A program made the translations under genes and the position numbers. 17,269 nt of DNA from Bacteroides sp. (GTDB lineage: Bacteria > Bacteroidota > Bacteroidia > Bacteroidales > Bacteroidaceae), in the NCBI GenBank assembly GCA_030529405.1, contig JAUMWZ010000014.1:1-17269 (forward strand), given 5' to 3'. The notes beneath the pieces were generated by a model. It ran no database searches, was not told where the DNA came from, and saw nothing but the letters and a program-made list of their open reading frames with translations. Shown here piece after piece: positions 8,756 to 15,950 of this stretch; the stretch's first letter is position 1; each line of letters opens with the position of its first letter.

Positions 8756-8759
8756 TTTA

Positions 8760-9554
8760 TTATCTGACTGCCTGTCTTACTCTAACCAACTTATTTAGAA
8801 GACTTTCCAACTTGTCAAGTTTCAGCATATTAGCGCCGTCGCTTTTAGCAAAACTTGGGTCTTCGTGTGTTTCTATGAAAATACCATCTACGCCCACAGC
8901 AATACCTGCCGATGCGATTGTTTCTATTAGTGCTGGAGTTCCACCAGTAACTCCCGACCCTTGATTTGGCTGTTGCAATGAGTGTGTAACATCAAGCACC
9001 ACCGGAAAACCAAAGCTCTGCATCTCTGGTATTCCTCTATAATCCACCACAAGGTCTTGATATCCAAAGGTTGTGCCACGTTCGGTTAGCATCACGTTAC
9101 TATTGCCTGACTCTACAACCTTATTAGCAGCAAACTGCATAGCATTAGCAGAAAGAAACTGACCTTTCTTTATATTGACCGTCTTTCCTGTTTTTGCTGC
9201 GGCAACAAGAAGGTCTGTTTGTCTGCAAAGGAAGGCTGGTATCTGAAGCACATCTACATACTCTGCTGCCAATTCAGCCTCTGCCTCTGTGTGAATATCT
9301 GTTACTGTTGGAATATTAAAGCTCTCTCCCACCTTGCGAAGAATACGGAGTGCTTTTTCATCGCCTATACCCGTGAAAGAATCCAGCCTTGAGCGATTTG
9401 CTTTTTTATATGAACCCTTAAACACGTAAGGTATATCGAGCTTTGAAGTTATGTTTACTATCCTTTCGGCTATTCTCATTGCCATATCTTCACCCTCTAT
9501 CACACAGGGACCAGCCAATAGGAAGAAGTTTTTGCTTTGTTTTAGCTCTATCAT
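8760..9554 (-). CDS. kdsA: 3-deoxy-D-manno-octulosonate-8-phosphate synthase, metal-dependent class
   Basis: Cytoplasmic enzyme that condenses phosphoenolpyruvate with arabinose-5-phosphate to give Kdo-8-phosphate, the precursor of the Kdo linking lipid A to the rest of LPS. The 264 residues cover the full TIM barrel. Recognisable blocks are LLAGPCVIE, FKGSYKKANRSR, NIKKGQFLSANAMQ, TERGTTFGYQDLVVDYR and GSGVTGGTPALIE. The metal-ligand set is C17, H191, E228 and D239, with the same spacing (174, 37, 11) as C11/H185/E222/D233 of the Aquifex enzyme, whereas the E. coli type has Asn in place of Cys. This places it in the metal-dependent class. It starts 27 bases after the lipid kinase stop and is probably the last gene of the miaA-kinase-kdsA unit. 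No terminator with a T-tract is visible after it. Confidence 0.97.
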   Translation of the reverse strand: MIELKQSKNFFLLAGPCVIEGEDMAMRIAERIVNITSKLDIPYVFKGSYKKANRSRLDSFTGIGDEKALRILRKVGESFNIPTVTDIHTEAEAELAAEYVDVLQIPAFLCRQTDLLVAAAKTGKTVNIKKGQFLSANAMQFAANKVVESGNSNVMLTERGTTFGYQDLVVDYRGIPEMQSFGFPVVLDVTHSLQQPNQGSGVTGGTPALIETIASAGIAVGVDGIFIETHEDPSFAKSDGANMLKLDKLESLLNKLVRVRQAVR

Positions 9555-9581
9555 CTTTGTTTTCTTATTTTTATTCTGTCA

Positions 9582-10505
9582 TTAAGGTATTACGAGCGTA
9601 ATTGCTTGTGTAAGTATGCCAATATTCATCGGGGTGTGCCTTTCAAGTATTCTTCCGTCTAGGTCAATTGGTGCAAACTCTGCCTTTATCAGCTTTACTT
9701 TCTGCGTTCTGTAACACTTCACTTTTTTGTGGTTTAATATTCTCCTTCTTACCAACATAAGCAGACCCCACAATCTTTGCATAAACTTTGGTTGGTATAT
9801 CACAGTTACGTCTAGCCAACCATTATATGGCACTGCACTCGGAGTTTGTCCCCACCCGTTTGCATTGCCTACACATATTGTCATTATCTTGCCCTTCACT
9901 CTCTCGTCGTTTATCTCCATTCGCATATTATACTCTTTCTTTCTAAACAACAGAGAGAACATAGCTGCGCTGTAAAACAATATCTTAAAACCCCAAAATC
10001 GTTTAGTCTTGTCGGTTGCACTAACTATGTGTGCGCCCAAGCCTATGTTTACCGCGTTAAGGAAGTATCTTCTACGTTTTTCTTTACCGTCGTTATATCT
10101 GACGATACCTACATCTATTTTGCGTTTATGTCCTTTGATGATGCAATCCACAGCAAACTTATAGTCGCTCGTAAGATCCCAGTATTTGGCAAAGTCATTA
10201 CCTATGCCATTAGGTATTATGCCTAGAGTTATGTCCGATTTGTTTTCAGCATCTGACAGCATTATACCGTTTATAGCGTCATTTAGTGCACCGTCTCCGC
10301 CAACGATAACAATAGTTCTGTATCCGCTATTAGCAAACATCTTTGCCAAACGCTCTACTGAGCCAAATCCTTCCGACTGCACATAGTCATAAGACACACC
10401 TTTACTGTCGATGTATTCCTTTATTTCCGTCCAGCGTTTCTTTACTTTTCTTGTTCCAGCTTTAGGATTATATATAACTCCCCATTTATCAGGACAAATG
10501 CTCAT
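9582..10505 (-). CDS. Diacylglycerol-kinase-family lipid kinase
   Basis: Soluble or membrane-associated kinase of the DAGK catalytic family (YegS/BmrU/DgkB type), 307 residues. These proteins phosphorylate a lipid hydroxyl such as that of diacylglycerol with ATP. Seen: the opening strand GVIYNPKAG (9-17), the nucleotide loop GGDGALND (69-76; family consensus GGDGTxxE, so T is A and E is D here), PNGIGNDFAK (98-107), and DLDGR (281-285), matching the C-terminal DGE region with Arg replacing Glu. The substitutions are modest, and activity cannot be judged without alignment. It lies between miaA (82-base gap) and kdsA (27-base gap). Proximity to an LPS gene suggests an envelope-lipid role such as recycling diacylglycerol, but the substrate is not determined. 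Confidence 0.9.
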   Translation of the reverse strand: MSICPDKWGVIYNPKAGTRKVKKRWTEIKEYIDSKGVSYDYVQSEGFGSVERLAKMFANSGYRTIVIVGGDGALNDAINGIMLSDAENKSDITLGIIPNGIGNDFAKYWDLTSDYKFAVDCIIKGHKRKIDVGIVRYNDGKEKRRRYFLNAVNIGLGAHIVSATDKTKRFWGFKILFYSAAMFSLLFRKKEYNMRMEINDERVKGKIMTICVGNANGWGQTPSAVPYNGWLDVTVIYQPKFMQRLWGLLMLVRRRILNHKKVKCYRTQKVKLIKAEFAPIDLDGRILERHTPMNIGILTQAITLVIP

Positions 10506-10574
10506 CTTACTTCACATTTATTTAATATAAACATTCTGCAAATCAACGATTAGCACAAAGTTGAATTTATTTTT

Positions 10575-10582
10575 CAAAGATA
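10575..10582 (-). promoter_or_regulatory. Candidate -7 box before the lipid kinase gene
   Basis: The minus strand reads TATCTTTG, an exact TAnnTTTG match, in the 82-base gap after miaA and 69 bases before the kinase ATG. No good -33 TTTG is visible upstream, and such 8-mers occur by chance in AT-rich DNA, so an internal promoter is only possible. Confidence 0.25.
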
Positions 10583-10587
10583 TATGT

Positions 10588-11505
10588 TTATTTACTTAAC
10601 ACACTAATTATTTTTTCTATTTTTTCTGAGTTTGGCAAATTATAATCTAGCCAGTTAATAGTAAATCCTCTACGTTCCATTCCTCTGAACCACGTCATTT
10701 GTCGTTTAGCAAACTGATGTATGGCTACTTCTAGTGAGTTATACATTTCTTCATACGACAGCTGACCTGTTAAATACATGGTTACATACTTATATTCAAG
10801 TCCGTAATAAATCAAGTCTTCTGCACTCACACCGCTATTCATTATCGACCTGACTTCGTCAATCATTCCCTCGTCAAGCCTTTGTTTCAGTCTTTTGCTT
10901 ATTCTTTGTCTGCGCAATTCTCTATCAATGTCTATTCCGAAAACAACGTGTTCAATTTTAGGGAAACTTCTTTTTTCGATATTATTATGTCTATAATATT
11001 CTTCTATCTCTATTGCACGTATTGCACGTTTAGCTGTATCTACGTCCGTATCGTTATGCAGTGTCTTATATGTTTGTAATATCTCTTTCAGTTCGTCAAG
11101 GCTTTTAGTCTGCAAACTCATTCTTAGCTCTGGGTTTTCTGGCACTTCAACTAGGTTGTAACCATTAAGCACCGCCTCAATATATAAGCCCGTTCCGCCA
11201 CAAAGAATAGGCTGTTTGCCTTTTTGCACAACCTCATCATAGGCTACAAGAAAATCCCTTTGATACTCAAAAAGGTTGTATTTATATCCCGCATCTACTA
11301 TATCTATAAGATGATATTCTATTTGTTTGCCATCAACAACATAGTCTGCCAAATCTTTCCCTGTCCCCAAGTCCATCTGTCTATACACTTGTCGAGAGTC
11401 AGCACTTATCACTTCTCCGTCAATGTGACTAGCCAACTGTGCGGCAAGAGTGGTTTTTCCCGATGCTGTGGGGCCTAATATTGTTATCAGTTTCTTTACA
11501 TTCAT
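10588..11505 (-). CDS. miaA: tRNA dimethylallyltransferase
   Basis: Cytoplasmic enzyme that transfers a dimethylallyl group to N6 of A37 in tRNAs reading codons that start with U. The 305 residues match the family. Seen: P-loop GPTASGKTT (11-19), ISADSRQVYRQMDLGTGK (33-50) with the general base D36 in the DSR motif, YHLIDIV, PILCGGTGLYIEAVLNGY, and the C-terminal half with RLKQRLDEGMIDEV, YYGLEYKYV and FAKRQMTWFRG. The ATG at 11505 begins directly before the P-loop strand, as usual. It is the first gene of a likely unit with the lipid kinase and kdsA. Upstream are a candidate -7 box and repeat array 3. Confidence 0.97.
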   Translation of the reverse strand: MNVKKLITILGPTASGKTTLAAQLASHIDGEVISADSRQVYRQMDLGTGKDLADYVVDGKQIEYHLIDIVDAGYKYNLFEYQRDFLVAYDEVVQKGKQPILCGGTGLYIEAVLNGYNLVEVPENPELRMSLQTKSLDELKEILQTYKTLHNDTDVDTAKRAIRAIEIEEYYRHNNIEKRSFPKIEHVVFGIDIDRELRRQRISKRLKQRLDEGMIDEVRSIMNSGVSAEDLIYYGLEYKYVTMYLTGQLSYEEMYNSLEVAIHQFAKRQMTWFRGMERRGFTINWLDYNLPNSEKIEKIISVLSK

Positions 11506-11527
11506 ACCATAAACTTTACATCAACCA

Positions 11528-11535
11528 CAAATGTA
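11528..11535 (-). promoter_or_regulatory. Candidate miaA promoter -7 box
   Basis: The minus strand reads TACATTTG, an exact TAnnTTTG match, 22 bases before the miaA ATG. The -33 region is weak. Position between repeat array 3 and the gene favours a real promoter. Confidence 0.4.
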
Positions 11536-11632
11536 AGACTTTATATGCCTATCTAACAGATAAGACAACTCTTTTTTACTATACATAATGCAGGTATAGC
11601 ACATAAACACAAGAAAAGCCTAGCACATACAA

Positions 11633-11720
11633 TGAGTTTGCAAACCATATATAGTTCGTTTGGTAGTTATATATAGTTTACAAGTAAAGTGTATATCATT
11701 TGAAAATCAACTGTATATGG
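11633..11720. repeat. 22-bp period repeat array 3
   Basis: Four units with an exact 22-base period, ending at 11654, 11676, 11698 and 11720; a further TTTACAAG start follows at 11721. The first unit contains the shared 14-mer TGCAAACCATATAT (11639-11652), and the fourth reads TTTGAAAATCAACTGTATAT plus GG. The array begins 22 bases after the stop of the FtsX-like permease gene and lies 128-215 bases upstream of miaA. The rest of this gap (11536-11632) shows only AT-rich sequence and two copies of TAGCACATA (11597 and 11621). Confidence 0.87.
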
Positions 11721-11742
11721 TTTACAAGCCAAAGATTATAGC

Positions 11743-12942
11743 CTACTTATTCTTAACAGATTGGCTTACCCTGCGCCTAATTATTATGTAGTTCACAACA
11801 AACATCAGCGCACTAAGCAACACAGCACACAGAATAAGTGGCATTAGAGAGCTTACGTTTGAATAACCCAGCTCGTCTATCACGGGTGAATATGACAGCT
11901 TAGCAAGACATACAAAGCCGAAAGACAACAGAGTTACACCCACATTCAGAGCCAAAACAAACAACACGTAAGGTTGAGATATTTTGCTGGTTGAGAAACC
12001 TATAAGAAACAGATTTTCAATCTTTCTCCTATCTTTTTGTATCAACAAAAACACACTAAGTATAAGTATATAGACAGACAAAACAGTGATGCACACCCCC
12101 ACAACGATCACCACCGAAAGCACAAGAAAGAGTATGTGTTTCGATTTTCCTATATCAAGTCCACTACCTTCCACCTCATACCCCTTTTGGCTAAGGTAGC
12201 TAACCATTTCAGACTCCTTGCCTCCGCCTACTTCTACTATTAGCCTTGAAGGATTGATGTTGTTTTTCTCGGCATATCGTGAGTTTGCATAGTCCATAAA
12301 CTCTTGTGGAACAAGTATAGTGTTCAGCCTGTTCGAAAAGCCAACTATCTTGCCATTGAAATCTTCGTACATACCATTTCCGCTGACGTATATCTGCATC
12401 GTGATGCTACTTACCATATCTTCTGTAAGTTTAGGCAGGTTCTTGCTCTGCGCAAATCCGAAGTTATAGAGGTTTAGGTAATATCTAGGTATGATGATTG
12501 GGAGCATACGTTGCTCTCTGTCAAAGCTCCAACTGTCGGTAGACACATCAATAAGATTATCTGCCACAGACTCAAAAAACAAGTCGGTAGACATTCCTAT
12601 GCCAGCAGAGGGTAGACCAAGGCTAGCCTTTACATTAAACTTTGAGGGCGTAAAAGCGTTTACACTCACGGCAAAAGATTGACTCTTTAAGTCAGAAATA
12701 TCTTGTTCAGAAAACGAAGTCTTGTTTGTCAGATAAGACGACGAAGCATCTACACGCTTAGTAATAACGGCATACTGACTGCCAATGAAACTATCATTTG
12801 CATTGAATATAGGAGATATGTCCCAGTAAAGTTGCATACTGAGCAACAGAATGGTAAAGCCAAGAAGATTGGCAAAAAAGAAAACTACAATTTGCGCCCA
12901 GCTTATGTTCTTGCGCAACAACTTGCTTATATATGTACTCAT
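11743..12942 (-). CDS. FtsX/MacB-type ABC permease-like membrane protein, no adjacent ATPase
   Basis: Inner-membrane protein of 399 residues with the FtsX/MacB topology: TM1 at about 17-40, a large periplasmic domain at about 41-265, then three C-terminal segments at about 268-301, 324-347 and 365-388. Between TM2 and TM3 is KIENLFLIGFSTSKISQPY, resembling the cytoplasmic coupling helix of FtsX-family permeases (pattern ei.LrllGas...I). Most such permeases work with a LolD/MacB/FtsE-type ATPase, but none is encoded in this window beside it; the ABC ATPase at 3542-4240 is of another type and paired with its own permease. It could be the cell-division protein FtsX in diverged form, but FtsX is usually near 290-300 residues and this is longer. 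It appears monocistronic, with repeat arrays on both sides. Confidence 0.75.
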   Translation of the reverse strand: MSTYISKLLRKNISWAQIVVFFFANLLGFTILLLSMQLYWDISPIFNANDSFIGSQYAVITKRVDASSSYLTNKTSFSEQDISDLKSQSFAVSVNAFTPSKFNVKASLGLPSAGIGMSTDLFFESVADNLIDVSTDSWSFDREQRMLPIIIPRYYLNLYNFGFAQSKNLPKLTEDMVSSITMQIYVSGNGMYEDFNGKIVGFSNRLNTILVPQEFMDYANSRYAEKNNINPSRLIVEVGGGKESEMVSYLSQKGYEVEGSGLDIGKSKHILFLVLSVVIVVGVCITVLSVYILILSVFLLIQKDRRKIENLFLIGFSTSKISQPYVLFVLALNVGVTLLSFGFVCLAKLSYSPVIDELGYSNVSSLMPLILCAVLLSALMFVVNYIIIRRRVSQSVKNK

Positions 12943-12980
12943 AACATTAAACGTCTATCAGAAGTGGTGTGTTTAGCATA

Positions 12981-12988
12981 CAAATATA
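12981..12988 (-). promoter_or_regulatory. Candidate promoter -7 box of the FtsX-like gene
   Basis: The minus strand reads TATATTTG, an exact TAnnTTTG match, 38 bases before the ATG at 12942, almost the same spacing as the valS candidate. No clear -33 TTTG is present at 19-21 bases upstream. Confidence 0.45.
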
Positions 12989-13103
12989 AGTGTTTCACTC
13001 CAGAATATACGTCATTAAGCTAGAGTTATAAAGAGAGTGTAGCACAAAATAGTATGACAAAAGCAGAAAGAGCTTTATTATGTGTGTTTCAGACTGTATG
13101 ATG

Positions 13104-13191
13104 CAGCTTTGCAAACCATATATTGCTGACTTGAAAATAATATATAGTCTATTTGCAAGCTATATATCGTTTGAAAGTAAAGTATATACGG
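13104..13191. repeat. 22-bp period repeat array 4
   Basis: Four units with an exact 22-base period, ending at 13125, 13147, 13169 and 13191, followed by a partial TTTG start. The first unit has the shared 14-mer TGCAAACCATATAT (13110-13123), and the last reads TTTGAAAGTAAAGTATATAC plus GG, close to array 2 unit 3 and array 1 unit 2. It sits in the 478-base gap between the thioredoxin-domain gene and the FtsX-like gene, 162-249 bases upstream of the latter. The rest of the gap (12989-13103 and 13192-13311) shows no gene I can support. Confidence 0.87.
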
Positions 13192-13311
13192 TTTGTTTCG
13201 GAGTAGAAAAAGGCTTTTCAAGCAAAAGTGAAGCATATTGCATAGAAAAAGAGATAACTATGCAACAAACAACTAAACATAAAACTGCTGGAGAACAAGA
13301 CTTTATACAAC

Positions 13312-13372
13312 AAAAAAAGACTGCCGACCTAGCAAACACTATCATCAGACAGCGAAAGCATAAAGCCGGCAG
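13312..13372 (-). terminator. Probable long-loop intrinsic terminator after the thioredoxin-domain gene
   Basis: On the minus strand CTGCCGGC (13372-13365) pairs with GTCGGCAG (13328-13321) over 8 bp with one G-U pair, enclosing a 36-base loop, and is followed by TC and TTTTTTT (13318-13312). The T7 tract directly after a GC-rich stem is what an intrinsic terminator needs, but the loop is unusually long. A second small stem, CACAGC/GCTGTG (13388-13404), lies between it and the stop codon and has no T-tract. Confidence 0.5.
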
Positions 13373-13420
13373 CGAACAACTATATATCACAGCACTAAGC
13401 TGTGCAACCAAAATAAAAGT

Positions 13421-14911
13421 CTATTTTAATGTTTCAAGAAATTCATTTACTTCTTTCAAAAGTTGAGGTTCATATCTTGCGCCTAACATTCTGTATAGCT
13501 CTTTTCCCGTATGGTCAAGAATCAGAAGAGTAGGGAAGCCTTGTATCTTGTATTTCTTCATCAACTCTTTTCCTTCTCCTTTTTCCATGTCAATCTTTAT
13601 GTTTACAAATCGTTGGTTGAACAGTTCGCCCACCTTGTCTTTTGTAAACACTTGCTTTGTCATCATCTGACAAGGTCCACACCAAGTGGTGTAACAATCT
13701 AAGAAAACTAACTTACCTTCTATCTCAGCTCTCTTCAAAGCAGAAGCAAAATCGCCCTTATGAAACTTAACTCCAGGTAGGTTCTCTTTACCACCATTAA
13801 GAAGCTCCTTGGCTGCTTCCAATAGCTGACTCTTAGTCTTACCATCTTCTTTCTCTGCCAAACGAGTGAAATAGTCGGCAACAATCTTATTTTGCTCCTG
13901 AGTCATATTAGGCTTGTTCAAAGAGAATATCATAGAATATTTCCCAAGTGAGAACCTGTCAATGTCTGACTCAAACAATTCTATCAGTTCCTTAAACTTC
14001 CCTTCGCCACGAAGTTTAGCTATATCATACAGCAAGAAACACAATGATTGCTCAGGCAAATCAGCCTTTTGCATCTCAGTGTAAACATCTAACAACTTCT
14101 CAGGATTGTATTCTAACGAACCCGCTGCATACTCAACAATGACACCACCAAAGATGTTAGAAATATATTCGTTTACTTCTTGCGCACCTATAGCTTTTTC
14201 AATCTTCGATTTATTAGCCAACACATTCTTAAAAACAGGTGAGTCAGCATCGCGAACAGCAGACTTTATGAGCGACCAATTATCTTTGTTCAAGTAATCC
14301 TTAGCTGAAAGAGTCTTTGAATATTCTGTAAAAAGCTCCTTAAACTTATCTGTGTCAGACGCAAGATTAAGAGCTATCAGATAATTCTTAAAATCTTCCT
14401 TGCTATATCTACCGCTTTCGTACTTAGCCTTAGTCCCTGCATACGAAGTCTTTTTATTCAAAGCACGAACAACATCGTCTTTGAACTCGGGCAACTTCTT
14501 ACCTCCTACTATCTTGTGTACAACATTGCCGTTTGAATCTAACACCAAATATTGAGCAAAACTCTTTATGTCGTACTTCTTAGCAAGAGCCTTTCCCTCT
14601 GTTGTCTTAGTCACGTCAATGTAGAAATTAACAAACTTCTTGTCCATAAACTTACAAAACTGCTCATCGCTGAACACAATCTTATTCATACTATGACAAG
14701 GTACAGCCCAATCTGCAAAGCAGTTGAAGAAAATCAGCTTGTTTTCCTTCTTAGCCTTCTTTAGAGCCTCCTCAAAAGAGTAGACATAGTTCATCTTTAC
14801 ATCTGCCTTTACAGCATCACCATACATACTCTGCGCCTTCAGTCCAACAGATAGCAAACCAGCTATCATCAATATCGAGAAAGAGGCAATAGTCTTCTTA
14901 AATATTTTCAT
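13421..14911 (-). CDS. Periplasmic protein with two thioredoxin-like domains, one degenerate
   Basis: Exported protein of 496 residues from the ATG at 14911. An in-frame TTG at 14932 would add seven residues before the signal peptide, but the ATG is preferred because MKIFKKTIASF starts a normal signal peptide and AAGAGA lies 6-11 bases upstream. Likely cleavage is GLKA|QS. The first thioredoxin-like domain (about 38-150) has WAVPC at 68-72, so only the second Cys (C72) remains, and Ala replaces the cis-Pro in IKSFAQ. A helical middle part (about 155-375) has no motif I recognise. The second domain (about 385-496) has intact WCGPC (C411, C414) and cis-Pro in GFPT (P460), typical of Thioredoxin_7-like periplasmic thiol oxidoreductases. 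The gene lies 40 bases after the FISUMP lipoprotein gene and is probably last in that operon. The intact domain may reduce or isomerise disulfides of exported proteins; the partner is unknown. Confidence 0.88.
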   Translation of the reverse strand: MKIFKKTIASFSILMIAGLLSVGLKAQSMYGDAVKADVKMNYVYSFEEALKKAKKENKLIFFNCFADWAVPCHSMNKIVFSDEQFCKFMDKKFVNFYIDVTKTTEGKALAKKYDIKSFAQYLVLDSNGNVVHKIVGGKKLPEFKDDVVRALNKKTSYAGTKAKYESGRYSKEDFKNYLIALNLASDTDKFKELFTEYSKTLSAKDYLNKDNWSLIKSAVRDADSPVFKNVLANKSKIEKAIGAQEVNEYISNIFGGVIVEYAAGSLEYNPEKLLDVYTEMQKADLPEQSLCFLLYDIAKLRGEGKFKELIELFESDIDRFSLGKYSMIFSLNKPNMTQEQNKIVADYFTRLAEKEDGKTKSQLLEAAKELLNGGKENLPGVKFHKGDFASALKRAEIEGKLVFLDCYTTWCGPCQMMTKQVFTKDKVGELFNQRFVNIKIDMEKGEGKELMKKYKIQGFPTLLILDHTGKELYRMLGARYEPQLLKEVNEFLETLK

Positions 14912-14951
14912 GTTATATCTCTTATTTATCAATTATAAACCCATTGCAAAA

Positions 14952-15938
14952 TCATAAGTCTTTTACGCATCTAACACTATATCTAACAGTGCCATTATCT
15001 CCTAATTCGCTGGTACCTCTCCACACTTTATCGTTATATATAGAAAGAGTTCTTATAAGAGCTAGATTAACACTGTCGTTTTTATTTATCAGTGTAGAAC
15101 TCCAATAATAGCCGTTTTCATCTACACGCATATATTTATTGAGGTCGCTTGCAGCGAAAACAACCGCACCTGCAGTTTGAGCGGAGAAAGAACCGTCTTT
15201 ATTCTCGAGCAAGAAAGTGCCTACTCCACTTCCACGCCAACTTTCAATTTGATCAACAGAAGCCTGATTCATGCCGACAGCCATCTCTAGTTTCTTCCAA
15301 TCTTCATCTGTAGGTATTCGCCAACCCTCTGGAACTGCTTTCTTAGCTCCCTCTAATGAGTAAAGATATCCATATCTCTTGAAGTATCCGCCATTCTTTT
15401 TTTCTGCGTTTACAAAACTCTTTTCAGCCTCTGCCAATACACTCTTTTTCTTGGCTACTTCAACATCAGGCTTCATAGCTTTCTCAAATTCCAACCCCTC
15501 TTGCGTTTCTTTGAGTACACGTATTACATCTTTAACTGTCATTGTTCCAATAATTAGCCTTCGAGGAAACTGTTTTCCCATTCTATTCTTAAAGCCTGAT
15601 GTCCATTTATACTTTGGGTCATTTGCAATCTTTTTCATTATCTCCGCATAGTCTTCTGGGGTTGGCATAATCTCATCTACCATAAGAAACTTCTCTCCAT
15701 AGGTTGAGCAACCGTCTATTATCCCTCTTTCTAGCCTGTAACGAAGATTTTCTGCAAGCCAAAGTTGATTTCCTATCTTAACTGTTTTATATTCATACCC
15801 ATCTCTATTGTCTACAAAACTTTCTGCTTTTTGCACACTTCCTGCATCTACTTTATCTGAACAGCCATCTTCACTACAAGAAGTAGTAAGCAGTAAAGCA
15901 ATTGGCAAAACGAAGTATTTCATTATATTGTTTTTCAT
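14952..15938 (-). CDS. FISUMP-domain lipoprotein with a long insertion
   Basis: Envelope lipoprotein of 328 residues. The lipobox LTTSC puts the lipid on C21. The C-terminal region matches the Fibrobacter succinogenes major paralogous (FISUMP) domain: KIGNQLWLAENLRY (54-67), YGYLYSLEGAKKAVPEGWRIPTDEDWKKLE (189-218), then YWSSTLINKN and a last strand YSVRCVKD. In ordinary FISUMP proteins the first two blocks lie a few tens of residues apart; here about 120 residues separate them, including a charged, helix-rich part (about 95-183) that looks inserted. The domain is common in gut and oral Bacteroidota surface proteins, and its function is not established. The ATG at 15938 lies 12 bases after the upstream lipoprotein stop, indicating one transcript. 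An internal ATG at 15923 (M6) is an alternative start that would leave a very short signal peptide. Confidence 0.85.
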   Translation of the reverse strand: MKNNIMKYFVLPIALLLTTSCSEDGCSDKVDAGSVQKAESFVDNRDGYEYKTVKIGNQLWLAENLRYRLERGIIDGCSTYGEKFLMVDEIMPTPEDYAEIMKKIANDPKYKWTSGFKNRMGKQFPRRLIIGTMTVKDVIRVLKETQEGLEFEKAMKPDVEVAKKKSVLAEAEKSFVNAEKKNGGYFKRYGYLYSLEGAKKAVPEGWRIPTDEDWKKLEMAVGMNQASVDQIESWRGSGVGTFLLENKDGSFSAQTAGAVVFAASDLNKYMRVDENGYYWSSTLINKNDSVNLALIRTLSIYNDKVWRGTSELGDNGTVRYSVRCVKDL

Positions 15939-15950
15939 ACATATATCTTT

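Noticed and set aside
11597..11629. Direct repeat TAGCACATA (11597-11605 and 11621-11629), with a similar TAGCACA near 13036
   Set aside because: Nine-base repeats in AT-rich DNA are expected by chance; no symmetry or spacing supports a site.
11633..11720. Each repeat unit as a Bacteroidetes promoter (TTTG plus TAnnTTTG)
   Set aside because: On the plus strand TATATAGTTTG-type junctions have one or three bases between TA and TTTG, never the two that the consensus needs, and plus is the wrong strand for the genes here. On the minus strand the best match, TATACTTG, has one mismatch.
13160..13411. Minus-strand frame of 83 codons, Cys-rich and hydrophobic, after the thioredoxin-domain gene
   Set aside because: It overlaps the probable terminator and half of repeat array 4, its composition is that of translated AT-rich noncoding DNA, and no domain or start signal supports it.
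13080..13466. Plus-strand frame of 128 codons across the gap at 13080-13466
   Set aside because: It runs through array 4 and antisense into the end of the thioredoxin-domain gene; no recognisable protein motif.
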